Assembly: GCF_008710135.1 (NCBI RefSeq)
Contig: NZ_VYKK01000028.1
Coordinates: 84,441 to 148,440, forward strand
Direction of reading: 5' to 3'
Source: Paenibacillus spiritus
GTDB taxonomy: Bacteria > Bacillota > Bacilli > Paenibacillales > Paenibacillaceae
DNA length: 64,000 nt
Part shown: one piece after another, positions 1 through 8,658 of the stretch
Layout of the letters: each line of letters opens with the position of its first letter
Position numbering within the stretch: position 1 is the first letter of the stretch
Notes under the pieces: generated by a model
Told to the model about the DNA's origin: nothing
The model's database searches: none
The model's input: only the letters and a program-made list of their open reading frames with translations
Position numbers and translations under genes: made by a program

Positions 1-363
1 AAAGAAGACTGCATCCAAGACACCACTTTCGGCTTTATTGAATAATTCTTCCATAGCTTCAGGGACGATATAGTCGTCAGAATCCAGAAAATAAATGTAT
101 TTCCCAGAGGCTCTGCTAAGTCCTGTGTTTCGGGCAGAGGATAGTCCCCTATTACGGGGATGAGTTATAATTTGAATACGTTTATCATTGGTCCGGAATT
201 TCTCTAATATATCCATAGAGTTGTCGGTCGAAGCGTCATTAATACATATCACTTCAATATCCGTCAGCGTTTGCCCTATCACACTTTGCAGGCACTCGTC
301 CAGGTATCTCTCTACATTATAAACAGGAATCACAACAGAAACTTTAGGAGGCTCAAGGATCAT
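1..363 (-). CDS. Glycosyltransferase family 2, partial (C-terminus outside window)
   Basis: Only the first 121 codons are present; the gene continues past the left edge. The start codon at 363 follows GGAGAG at good spacing. The N-terminus reads KVSVVIPVYNVERYLDECL, followed by a D-x-S-T-D element and FLDSDDY, the nucleotide-sugar and metal-binding DXD region of the GT-A fold. GT2 enzymes transfer a sugar from a nucleotide donor at the cytoplasmic face of the membrane. It begins 25 bases after the stop of the next GT2 gene, so it is the distal visible gene of the accessory glycan cluster. Donor and acceptor cannot be read from this fragment. Confidence 0.9.
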   Translation of the reverse strand, partial: MILEPPKVSVVIPVYNVERYLDECLQSVIGQTLTDIEVICINDASTDNSMDILEKFRTNDKRIQIITHPRNRGLSSARNTGLSRASGKYIYFLDSDDYIVPEAMEELFNKAESGVLDAVFF

Positions 364-388
364 ATTCTCTCTCCAAACTTCAAAATAG

Positions 389-1708
389 TTAAACCTGAAT
401 TACGCTATTTCGGTCGATTCCAAATAATTGAAACTCTAAGGAATTCAAATATATCTGGTGCTGGAACCCCAAATACTCTAGATGGAGCTTAATCTCGTTG
501 TGCAGATTGGAAAACGTAGCAATAAGTACTGTAGCCTTTTCTTTCAAATAAAGATAATCTTCAATTTGTTTAACCGGAATAGTTGTGATATATCGTTTGC
601 CGCTGCCAAGTTTAGTTACTGCTGCACCAATTACTTCAACTTCTGGATACCCTTTAAGGAATGCTGCTGCCTTTTCCCCCATAACACCTGCACCGTATAT
701 AATGACCGGCTGGTTCTCCCGCAATCGCTTAACCAATTTCTCTTGGATTTCAGGCATCTTTGCTGCGTATTGTTTGATCTGATGCGGTTTTAATGGATAG
801 CGGTTATAGTAGTCTTGGTTCTCTTCAGTCAGCCAATCGAAATGGATGGACTGATCGATTTCATTGAGAAGTTCATGAAGCTCATGAGTTTTGGGTAGCT
901 GCTTCTGAATGAACTTATAAAAAGCCCGATACAAGTCGTCATAAAAGATACGGACAGCTAAATTATATAGGTGGCAAAGTCCTTCCTGTTCAGCCACCCG
1001 GATCAAATCCAGGGCACCGCGGGCGCAATCTGTAGTCTTACGCAGGTTTAAAGTGGTATATTTATGTCTAACACGATAGCAGTATACGAATTCGGGTATC
1101 GCGTAAAATTGTTCAGCGAGGACTAAGGCCTGAGTAGAAAAGGGTAAGTCTTCACATCTCTCATACAGCGGAAACAATAACCCATTACGTACCAGAAGAT
1201 CTCTTTTATACATAAATCTTTGAAACCCATAAGGAAATTGGTACTCTGAAAAGGTGATCATGCCCTCAAATGGAAAAGTGAGTGCTGAGAAGGGGCCTGA
1301 GAAATCGGTAAGTCTGTGATCGTTCACCCAATAGCAGTAAGATCCTGCACAAATCTCCGCTTTATGCTCTACAGCCTTGTTAAATAAGCGCTCTAACACT
1401 TGATTATCGGGATAGTAGTCGTCTGGGTCCATAAAGGCAATATATTCGGCAGTCGATGCCTCAAGAGCGCGATTTCGTGCTTTAGACACCCCTTGGTTCT
1501 TTTGATTAATGATAAAAATGTTTGGATATAGGGTGGCATAGCGTTCCAAAATTATTAAGGATCTGTCTGTGGAGCCATCGTTAACCGCAACAATTTGAAT
1601 GGGCGCCAACGTCTGGTTCACAACACTATCCAAGCACTCCTCCAGATAACTCTCCATATTATAAATCGGAATAATAACCGAAACTTTATAGGGGTTAACT
1701 ACGTCCAT
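389..1708 (-). CDS. Glycosyltransferase family 2 with C-terminal nucleotide-binding-like domain
   Basis: A 439-residue protein. Residues 8-110 form a GT-A domain (VSVIIPIYNMESYLEECLDS, VNDGSTD, FMDPDDYY as DXD). The middle part is alpha-helical. Residues about 328-425 form a second, Rossmann-like unit beginning PVIIYGAGVMGEKAAAFL, a glycine-rich loop seen appended to capsule and cell-wall glycosyltransferases. It probably transfers a sugar during assembly of the cluster's glycan. The start follows GGAGGAAGGAT and overlaps the stop of the upstream GT4 gene by 14 bases, which argues for one mRNA. The sugar specificity and the role of the C-terminal domain are unknown. Confidence 0.88.
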   Translation of the reverse strand: MDVVNPYKVSVIIPIYNMESYLEECLDSVVNQTLAPIQIVAVNDGSTDRSLIILERYATLYPNIFIINQKNQGVSKARNRALEASTAEYIAFMDPDDYYPDNQVLERLFNKAVEHKAEICAGSYCYWVNDHRLTDFSGPFSALTFPFEGMITFSEYQFPYGFQRFMYKRDLLVRNGLLFPLYERCEDLPFSTQALVLAEQFYAIPEFVYCYRVRHKYTTLNLRKTTDCARGALDLIRVAEQEGLCHLYNLAVRIFYDDLYRAFYKFIQKQLPKTHELHELLNEIDQSIHFDWLTEENQDYYNRYPLKPHQIKQYAAKMPEIQEKLVKRLRENQPVIIYGAGVMGEKAAAFLKGYPEVEVIGAAVTKLGSGKRYITTIPVKQIEDYLYLKEKATVLIATFSNLHNEIKLHLEYLGFQHQIYLNSLEFQLFGIDRNSVIQV

Positions 1709-2810
1709 ATCCTTCCTCCAGCCGTTTGATTTCCGATACGATATTATACCCGGCCGCCGTGATAGGCTCCTCGGTCTGGCCCCTATGGTATTTCTCGGCG
1801 TTCTGTCTAACCCAAGCGTACCAAGCCTCCTCTTTTAGAGGCAGAAAATCAAGATTTCCGGTAATCTTGGCTTCATAGGGAACCTTATCGCTGGCCAAAC
1901 AATGTAATCCAGCCGCCTGGGCCTCAATCAGCACAATACCCAATCCCTCAAAATGCGAAGGCAACAAAAAAAGATCCATTGCCTGCATAATTCCATGAAC
2001 ATCTTCTCTTGCGCCAAGAAAGATGACACTTGAGCCCAATCCAAAATCATTGACTTGCTGTCGAATCTGCTCCTCCATCGGCCCGACACCGGCCAGGACG
2101 AGTCTCGCTTGCGGGTATACAGATACCACCCTTCGAAAGACCTCAATTAAAAATTCGTGATTTTTGGTGTGAACAAACCTTCCGACATGTCCCAGTACCA
2201 AGCAATCGTTGAGTCCCAAACGTTGTCGATAATTTCGGCGAAGCACAAGGTTAAAGGCAAACTTTCTAACATCAATTGCATTCCTCATAAGGATAATCCG
2301 CTCTCTGGGAATCTGCTCACCAAACAACCAGTCCGCTGCCGCTTCCGAGCAGGCCCAATAATCGGTCGCCAGCCCCCTGTGAAATAATTTCTTCTGCTCC
2401 TGATGGTGCCTGATGGCTATCAGTCGTTCCTTCTCGTCTGCCTTATCTACCATGGTGCTGTGCGCATGCACGATGATCCGAGGAACCCGATGGCGGAGGG
2501 CAAGTTTCTCTGCCAGAAAGCTTTTCCAATAGGAGGTATGGAGATGTATAACATCGTAGCCCTCTTCCAAAATGTGATTCATCTCTTCAATGAACCTCTC
2601 CTCGTTCTCTTCAGCATAGCAGGACAGATAGTGCACTTTACAGCCTTGGCTTGTCAATGTCTCTTCAAAGTCGAGCTTCTTCTTGCTGAACGTTGCAAAA
2701 TCAAAGTGAAACCGATCCCTATCAATATGTCTCCAATTATTCAGTACATAGTTGGTAATACCGCCGGAAGTGTTAGCGATGGGGAATTGCAAAATATTAA
2801 TTTTATCCAT
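1695..2810 (-). CDS. Glycosyltransferase family 4 (GT-B fold)
   Basis: A 371-residue retaining glycosyltransferase of the GT4 (glycos_transf_1) type. An N-terminal GGITNYVLNNW glycine loop, the HLHTSYWKSFLAEKLA and HAHSTM segments, LVLGHVGRFVHTKNHEFLIE at the start of the C-terminal Rossmann fold, and LPSHFEGLGIVLIEAQAAGL with the E-x7-E nucleotide-sugar motif support this. I chose the ATG at 2810, which follows GGAAG and overlaps the oxidoreductase stop by 8 bases (ATGGATAA); an in-frame ATG lies 30 bases upstream. It probably extends the same glycan as its neighbours. Donor sugar unknown. Confidence 0.88.
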   Translation of the reverse strand: MDKINILQFPIANTSGGITNYVLNNWRHIDRDRFHFDFATFSKKKLDFEETLTSQGCKVHYLSCYAEENEERFIEEMNHILEEGYDVIHLHTSYWKSFLAEKLALRHRVPRIIVHAHSTMVDKADEKERLIAIRHHQEQKKLFHRGLATDYWACSEAAADWLFGEQIPRERIILMRNAIDVRKFAFNLVLRRNYRQRLGLNDCLVLGHVGRFVHTKNHEFLIEVFRRVVSVYPQARLVLAGVGPMEEQIRQQVNDFGLGSSVIFLGAREDVHGIMQAMDLFLLPSHFEGLGIVLIEAQAAGLHCLASDKVPYEAKITGNLDFLPLKEEAWYAWVRQNAEKYHRGQTEEPITAAGYNIVSEIKRLEEGYGRS

Positions 2811-3810
2811 TAGTTCTTCCAACACCTCTTCTACCACCATTTCTCTCTTTCAAAAATGCGGCCATAATAGCAGCTATCCCGATGGATACTTTAGATGGCA
2901 ACAACCGGACAGCCTCCTGACTCCCCTGAATTGCTGCCGCAAACCAGCTCAGTCCATATCTTAAGCCTTCACCGGCGAACTCCTCTTCAAAGTCATCGCG
3001 AGAGGTGGCATCTTCATAATAGAGCGAGAATGCATCGGTCTTCCACCACGGAGCGACTACCTTGAGATAGCCCTTGCTTCCGCTGACTACGAGCGTGCCT
3101 TCTGACTTGACTCCAAGCCCAACTTTAACGGTAGCCAGACTGTCTGTATAGCGAAAATACGCTTTTGTATACAAATCCAGTCCATGTTGGCCGGGGATGT
3201 GTTCAAAGCGCAGCGACTCATATTGGTCTCCTAAGATGCTCAGGACGGCCATGAGCGGGTAACTGCCCAATTCCGTAAAACTTCCGGCCCATGGCGAAGG
3301 CGAAAGTTCTCTCCAGTGTTCTCCAGGGGGTGAGAGTTTCGTAAATGTTCCTTCCACATCTCGGATAAGCCCGATCCTGCCGCTATCCAGCACTTCCAAT
3401 ACCTTAAGAAATCCGGGGCAATATGCAGTCTTGATGGCCTCCATTAATACCAAGCCCTGATGCTTGGCGCAAGCAAAGGCTTTCTCCGCCTCCTGTTTAT
3501 CCAGTACCATTGGCTTCTCGCACCAGACATGCTTGCCTTTGACCAGAGCATTCATAATATAGTAAAAATGCGTTTCATGTGGAGAAGCAATATATACGGC
3601 ATCTACCCCTTTGTAGAGCATCTCTTCACTCTCGGCAGCTATTTCCAAATGATGCCGATCGGCAAACTCACGGGCAGCCGGGAATCGCGGGTTATAGACA
3701 CCGACAACCTCAATTCCCTGTACCTGCTGCGCCTCCGAAATAAATCGTTCGGCGATCCGACCACTTCCTATAATTCCAATGCGTATAGCACCATCCAGAT
3801 GGGTTCTCAT
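2803..3810 (-). CDS. Gfo/Idh/MocA-family NAD(P)-dependent oxidoreductase
   Basis: A 335-residue protein. Residues 10-16 carry the dinucleotide loop GIIGSGRIA. ASPHETHFYYIMNALVKGKHVWCEKPM contains the EKP motif whose lysine is catalytic in this family. The C-terminal half is the substrate-binding alpha/beta domain. Family members oxidise or reduce sugars, nucleotide sugars or inositols. In this context a role in preparing a modified sugar precursor is likely but unproven. The start follows AGAGGAATA, the gene lies 7 bases after licD, and it overlaps the following GT4 gene. Confidence 0.88.
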   Translation of the reverse strand: MRTHLDGAIRIGIIGSGRIAERFISEAQQVQGIEVVGVYNPRFPAAREFADRHHLEIAAESEEMLYKGVDAVYIASPHETHFYYIMNALVKGKHVWCEKPMVLDKQEAEKAFACAKHQGLVLMEAIKTAYCPGFLKVLEVLDSGRIGLIRDVEGTFTKLSPPGEHWRELSPSPWAGSFTELGSYPLMAVLSILGDQYESLRFEHIPGQHGLDLYTKAYFRYTDSLATVKVGLGVKSEGTLVVSGSKGYLKVVAPWWKTDAFSLYYEDATSRDDFEEEFAGEGLRYGLSWFAAAIQGSQEAVRLLPSKVSIGIAAIMAAFLKERNGGRRGVGRTNG

Positions 3811-3817
3811 TATTCCT

Positions 3818-4639
3818 CTATTTCTCTCCTTTCGGAACCACTAGCGCCGATACCGGATGTACTTTCCGCTTTGACTCCGGCGGCAGTATCATATAATCAC
3901 CAAACTTAAATGTTAAGTATTCCTCATAGGCTTGAATACCTTGGAACATATGATTTTCAAACATAACCGGCGTACTGTTCTCGTACCAACTCCGCTTGTA
4001 ACCGTAAGTTCGGTTAGGTGTAGGAAACATAAGGATACGGACATGGGTCGTTCGTTTCCGATTGCTGCGCACGATCAGCTTCTCGTAGCGGCGGAGTGCC
4101 CATTCTTCCGGAATACCAGAGAGAAAGCGGTAGAGCAAGCGCACGAAAAGTTTGGGCTCTGAGAACCTCCCCACCGCCGACCAAAGAGTCTTCCGTACAC
4201 AGAAACATTTCAGATTGTGAAGAACACGTACGGGATACATATCCGGCGTCCCGTCAAGCGGAAAAATATCAATAAAAATCCCTTGTTCATAGGGCATATG
4301 CTCCTGATATTCTCGGAGAAACAAACTGTCCTTCCGCCGCAGCTTGCCGTAGCCCCAACGGTAGCCGGGTGTATTCCGGTGGTCCTGGAAGTAGAAACGG
4401 CTCGTGTCCAACTCTGTCAGACAGGCTTTCCGAAACTTCTCGTATTCTGAGCGAAGCAGGGCTACATCAGCGTCATCATCCCAAGGAATATATCCACCAT
4501 GACGAATGGCTCCCAGCATGGTGCCTGCAATAATTTGATAGCGGATACCGCAGATGCGGCAGATCCGGTCAACCTCGATCAGCATCTCGAGCTGGATAAG
4601 CTGTATTCGCCTCAAAGCCTCTTTATCAATCTGAATCAC
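3818..4639 (-). CDS. LicD-family phosphotransferase
   Basis: A 273-residue LicD-type protein. The family signature is GTMLGAIRHGGYIPWDDDAD followed by FIDIFPLDGTPD; the Asp cluster is the nucleotidyltransferase-like active site. LicD proteins transfer phosphocholine, or other phospho-substituents from a CDP-activated donor, onto cell-surface glycans. I chose GTG 4639 because AGGAGG stands 5 bases upstream; an ATG at 4681 has no visible ribosome binding site. The gene overlaps the metallophosphoesterase stop by 14 bases. No choline kinase or CTP:phosphocholine cytidylyltransferase is in the window, so the transferred group could be another phospho-compound. Confidence 0.87.
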   Translation of the reverse strand: MIQIDKEALRRIQLIQLEMLIEVDRICRICGIRYQIIAGTMLGAIRHGGYIPWDDDADVALLRSEYEKFRKACLTELDTSRFYFQDHRNTPGYRWGYGKLRRKDSLFLREYQEHMPYEQGIFIDIFPLDGTPDMYPVRVLHNLKCFCVRKTLWSAVGRFSEPKLFVRLLYRFLSGIPEEWALRRYEKLIVRSNRKRTTHVRILMFPTPNRTYGYKRSWYENSTPVMFENHMFQGIQAYEEYLTFKFGDYMILPPESKRKVHPVSALVVPKGEK

Positions 4640-6023
4640 GGGCTCCTCCTGTATTTGGCGATGTAGCACGCCACACTCCATTTAAATCGCGATATACTAT
4701 ACGATCCTCTCCCGCTCCGAAACGAATCAGGTCTATTCGCGACTGTGACGGCGTTATTCTCACTGCATCCCACAGGTCTTGGGACACCGTCCCACGCTGT
4801 CTTGGAGGCGTATAAGAACCTTTCGGCTTCTTGTCTGTAAAATACTCCAGTTTGGAGCAGCCGATGGAAATGATCGGAAAGTCCCGTTCCAGATCTACAG
4901 CATCGGCATGATTATGACCGTGAACAAGTCCCAGAATCTCATTGCTGCTCTCTCGCTGATAGTCTTCTAGCAGAGAAATCAACGCCTCACCGTTGCGGAT
5001 TTCATTACTCCAGTAATGCAGATTCGCCAACGGTGGAACATGGCTGAAGAGCAATATGGAATAGCCAGTCTCTGTACACTGGAGTGACTGACTGAGCCAA
5101 TCCAGGGTTTCTTCCGCATACCCGTACCGGACATCCTCCCGGTAATCAAAAGAATGCAAAACAAAACAGCGCAATTTCGATTCTGGATAATCAAAATAAT
5201 AATTTGGAAGTTTGCCTTCCCGAACAGTGTAGCGGTCCGTATAAGACAGATAGATATCGGCTTGCGCTTTCACTTCAAAGGGCTCAGGATTTCCCATAAA
5301 ATAATTAGAATCATGATTGCCCGGCACCACATAAAGAGGTACTTGATTGGCTATCAGATCCTGCATCACCATTTCCGCGTAGTCACGGGTTAGTTCAGCC
5401 GGGAGCATTCCATCTGTCAAATCCCCAAGATGAACAATCCCGTGAAAAGCCGCCATGTTATGGACCATCGCTATATTGCTGGCGGTATCATCCCATGTTC
5501 CGTTCACAGTATAGTGACTGTCCGTTACAACTGCCAGCATCACCGCGTCTGCAGCTGCTTGCTCCAATAGGGAAGCGGCCGTCTTGCAGGCTTCTTCTCT
5601 GAAAAAGGGTTTATCAGAAAAGGAGGCCTCCCCTTGTTCAAAGTCCACAATCATTTCGAAGCGTCCCTCGTCTTCAGAGGTAAAAGCACCACCGTCCGTT
5701 CGCTTAAAGCAAAGACGGAAGTAGCATTCCTGTTCAAACACATAATTCTCCTGCCGGTAGGTGTTCCCGTTCAAATCTCCATTATACGTCGTCCAACTGC
5801 ACTCCGGCTCATAATCGTACGTGTATATATATTTCGGATTTACTTCCAAGGAATAAGTAGCGACATTAAACAAATACCGAACATCTCTTAGTATAATCTG
5901 GCTGCCGGGGTACGCTTTATAAAAGTGCAGTGACGACATCCGGTCAGGAACGCCATAGCCGGCTCTTCCGGTCGAAGCGTAAATCGTTACCCCAGCTTTC
6001 CCGCAAAGCTTAACCGGATTCAT
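4626..6023 (-). CDS. Calcineurin-like metallophosphoesterase with N-terminal beta domain
   Basis: A 465-residue protein. The metal ligands are all present: VVTDSHY (D-x-H, about residue 168), HLGDLTDG (GD-x-x-D), VPGNHDS (GNHD), LLFSHVPP and LVHGHNHAD (GH-x-H). The first 150 residues are not phosphoesterase-like and look beta-rich, rich in Tyr and Trp. No signal peptide is evident, so it should act in the cytoplasm. It could hydrolyse a phosphoester on a glycan precursor or a CDP-linked metabolite. The ATG at 6023 overlaps the upstream stop as ATGA, which implies translational coupling to the fusion gene. Confidence 0.85.
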   Translation of the reverse strand: MNPVKLCGKAGVTIYASTGRAGYGVPDRMSSLHFYKAYPGSQIILRDVRYLFNVATYSLEVNPKYIYTYDYEPECSWTTYNGDLNGNTYRQENYVFEQECYFRLCFKRTDGGAFTSEDEGRFEMIVDFEQGEASFSDKPFFREEACKTAASLLEQAAADAVMLAVVTDSHYTVNGTWDDTASNIAMVHNMAAFHGIVHLGDLTDGMLPAELTRDYAEMVMQDLIANQVPLYVVPGNHDSNYFMGNPEPFEVKAQADIYLSYTDRYTVREGKLPNYYFDYPESKLRCFVLHSFDYREDVRYGYAEETLDWLSQSLQCTETGYSILLFSHVPPLANLHYWSNEIRNGEALISLLEDYQRESSNEILGLVHGHNHADAVDLERDFPIISIGCSKLEYFTDKKPKGSYTPPRQRGTVSQDLWDAVRITPSQSRIDLIRFGAGEDRIVYRDLNGVWRATSPNTGGARDSD

Positions 6024-8533
6024 TCCTTCCCCACTCGTCTCTTTAAACAAGCTTGATGGATGTGGAATCCTGCTGTTCCATCCAGATGGTTCAGAATTCC
6101 TTCATATGCCTGCTTCTGCTCAAGCCTGTCGTGCTGTGAAACCGATAAATAATCCAAGAAGAACTCCATCCGTTTTAGCTTACCATCTTCCGCGCAGCAA
6201 TAGGGAAGCCCTCCCTCTTCTTTACCAAAAGAGAGCTCAATTGCATGACCAGCAAGTGAAGAAACATCATTGTTTTCAAACCGGCAGGGGATAACCACAA
6301 CCTCATCGGTCACGATATCATAGACAACCAGGCTGTTATTATATGCGGATAGCGCCGCTATTTTTCGATCACTCACTCTTTTTGCAAAAAAGTAATGATT
6401 CGGATAATCATATAAAGCCGATTGACGACTGCCTTCCGTATAAGGCAACTCCCACTCCACCTTGCTCATTTGACCGGTAGCAGTATTAATTTTAATGATC
6501 ATATTTGCAGTTCGCGGAAATGCCAGTAAATAATCGCCGCAGTAGACCAGACCACTAAAGAGATGGTTATTTCCCTCAAATCCTTCAGGATAGGCGCTAT
6601 ACTCTCGGGTCTCTCCCGTCGCTTCATTCCATTTAATTAAAGACTTACCTTCATATGGAATTATCCAGAATGCTTCGCCATCATACTCTATACCAAAGTA
6701 GGTATAAGTGTCGGATCCAACGGTATGGATCGTCATATTGAAAGTGCTAAGATTAAAGGCCAGCACCTGATTGGATGTCATACAAGGAATAAACAAAGTT
6801 TCTCCAACAAGACACGTTCCCTTGCCCCATTTCATTTCAGTCTCATCAGACTTATTACAAGGAATAGGATGCTCGGTGAATAGCCCGTTTGAATTCATAG
6901 ATAGGATTCCCGGATAAGTAACCGGCTTCAAAAATATCTGATTTCCGTAGGAAATAATCTCGTCAAAATTATGCCGTTCCCGGGCATTATCCAGTCGATA
7001 GTTAGCCCTTGACCGATCTCCCAGATGATACTGAACGATTTGCTTGGCATTAAACGGGCTGATTATTAATTGATCTCCGGCTTTATATACACTGACAAAG
7101 GGATATAGCCCGGCGCCTCTTTCTACCATATGTTCCACTACAGTGATCCTGCCGTCTCTCAAGTCTATCTGGCACAAAGCTTGATATAATCCGTCTACGA
7201 ACCATAACTTATCTTCTTCCGCGAAAAAGTCCACGAACTGGGCAGCTCTTTTTTCTTCCTCTAACAGGAGAGGTACTTCAATGTTGGCATATGTTATAAA
7301 GGTGGGTTTACCGGTTATTCCGAACATATGAACAATAGAAGACGAGCCTTCCCCGATATACGCATCCGAAATTGCTATCGAAGCCTCCACATTGGGTGTT
7401 GTATCCAGAATGCCTAGGTTCTTTTCTAAGAACATAGTTTCAATTTTCGTGTACGTTTCGGCCAATTCGGGACGCATGCTCTGGAGAGTAGACTTGGATA
7501 GGGGATGCGGTCGCCATAAGAGTACAAGATCATCACGGCCAGCGAAACCTTGCATTGTATAAAGAATCTTACTCAGCGCCTTCTCTCCAAACTCCAAAAG
7601 ACTGGATATACTAGTGTTATAGAATACGACTTTTCTTGAGCCGATTCGTTCCTTCCATTCATGCGGAATGGGAGGCGGACTAGCCTCGTAACGGAGAATC
7701 TGGTCCGCTTTGGGTGAACCTAGGGGCAAAAGCTTGGCACGAATTACCGGGTCCGTAAAACTATTCATGGCCTGTTCGGATTGTACAATAATATAATCCA
7801 CATGCTGATAGGAGGGCAGGTTAAGCTGGGCCTCTGGAAAACTCCCGCCCGTAAAGAAATAGGGAATATAAACAAGCAAGTCAGTATACGATTTCAATTC
7901 ATGCGAATAGTAGGGAGGATAAACAGTTGTGATGAAGTTATGCCCATCATAAGGGTTACTGATATAGATAATATCAGGACGGTGTTCTGCTAGATTATAT
8001 TCTAGATAATGGGTAATTGTGACCTCCTCTGGGAATAAATCTCCTTCATAATAGAATTGAGCCAGGCTTCCGTCCGGATTCCGGTCATAATACGGAATGG
8101 GTATAACCCGACAAATACAAGAGGGATCCTTCTCTGCGGCTCTCCAGACACTCTCCATAGCATCCCACATAGATGCTTTGTACGGAAGGAAAACAATCTC
8201 GTAATGCAGAGGTTCTTGCTCAATGTGCTGCTGCAGATTTTGAACCTGCCAAGTTATCTGCTTCAACAGATCAGGCAGCGCCCTTTCATTGTGCTGCTTC
8301 TGTTCCCAGAGCTGGTGGAGACTTTCTTCCATTTGAATCAATATCGGTCTATATGTTTCTGCCTGTTCTTTAGTTAATTGACTGCTCAAACTATCTCTAA
8401 CGGCATCGACTACATAAAGACAATCCTCCAGAACAACTCGCGCATTTTGAAGATCAGCCGCTTTGATATAATCTAGGCCTTCCATGAACGTCACCCATAT
8501 TTGTATGAGTTGGCTCTTTATACTTTTTCTCAA
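6020..8533 (-). CDS. Glycerophosphotransferase-like GT-B domain fused to a predicted seven-bladed beta-propeller
   Basis: An 837-residue protein. Residues 16-108 are helical and coiled-coil-like. Residues 110-420 resemble the CDP-glycerol:polyglycerophosphate glycerophosphotransferase (TagF-type) fold: YEIVFLPYKASMWDAMESVW, VVFYNTSIS, LLWRPHP (341-344), then SDAYIGEGSSSIVHMFGITG, matching the family's D-Y-SS motif region. Residues 441-750 hold seven repeats of roughly 40-50 residues with the pattern hydrophobic-x-x-P-x-x-x-x-x-I-x-x-hydrophobic-N/D (for example LIISPFNAKQIVQYHLGD, LFIPCMTSNQVLAFNLST, LLAFPRTANMIIKINTAT), which I read as propeller blades. The start is TTG with AGGGG upstream; ATG 8485 is an alternative. 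It is the first gene of the accessory cluster. Substrate unknown. Confidence 0.75.
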   Translation of the reverse strand: MRKSIKSQLIQIWVTFMEGLDYIKAADLQNARVVLEDCLYVVDAVRDSLSSQLTKEQAETYRPILIQMEESLHQLWEQKQHNERALPDLLKQITWQVQNLQQHIEQEPLHYEIVFLPYKASMWDAMESVWRAAEKDPSCICRVIPIPYYDRNPDGSLAQFYYEGDLFPEEVTITHYLEYNLAEHRPDIIYISNPYDGHNFITTVYPPYYSHELKSYTDLLVYIPYFFTGGSFPEAQLNLPSYQHVDYIIVQSEQAMNSFTDPVIRAKLLPLGSPKADQILRYEASPPPIPHEWKERIGSRKVVFYNTSISSLLEFGEKALSKILYTMQGFAGRDDLVLLWRPHPLSKSTLQSMRPELAETYTKIETMFLEKNLGILDTTPNVEASIAISDAYIGEGSSSIVHMFGITGKPTFITYANIEVPLLLEEEKRAAQFVDFFAEEDKLWFVDGLYQALCQIDLRDGRITVVEHMVERGAGLYPFVSVYKAGDQLIISPFNAKQIVQYHLGDRSRANYRLDNARERHNFDEIISYGNQIFLKPVTYPGILSMNSNGLFTEHPIPCNKSDETEMKWGKGTCLVGETLFIPCMTSNQVLAFNLSTFNMTIHTVGSDTYTYFGIEYDGEAFWIIPYEGKSLIKWNEATGETREYSAYPEGFEGNNHLFSGLVYCGDYLLAFPRTANMIIKINTATGQMSKVEWELPYTEGSRQSALYDYPNHYFFAKRVSDRKIAALSAYNNSLVVYDIVTDEVVVIPCRFENNDVSSLAGHAIELSFGKEEGGLPYCCAEDGKLKRMEFFLDYLSVSQHDRLEQKQAYEGILNHLDGTAGFHIHQACLKRRVGKE

Positions 8534-8566
8534 AGATATCCCCTACTTAGTGTTAATTTTAAATTC

Positions 8567-8575
8567 AGTATATCA
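8567..8575 (-). promoter_or_regulatory. Possible extended -10 promoter for the accessory glycan cluster
   Basis: On the minus strand this reads TGATATACT, a TGn extended -10 with TATACT. It lies 34 bases before the TTG start of the fusion gene and just downstream of the fliT terminator. No good -35 is visible. An inferred housekeeping promoter that would make the cluster a transcription unit separate from fliD-fliS-fliT. Confidence 0.35.
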
Positions 8576-8596
8576 GAATAATATAATGCATATAGC

Positions 8597-8646
8597 AAAA
8601 AAGAAACCTGACGTCTAAGGGCTCACGAAGCCTTTATCCGTCAGGT
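8597..8646 (-). terminator. Intrinsic terminator after fliT
   Basis: Minus-strand arms ACCTGACG and CGTCAGGT (8639-8646 and 8606-8613), then TTTCTTTTTT. It closes the flaG-fliD-fliS-fliT unit just before the accessory glycan cluster. Confidence 0.85.
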
Positions 8647-8658
8647 AGATACCCGCCT

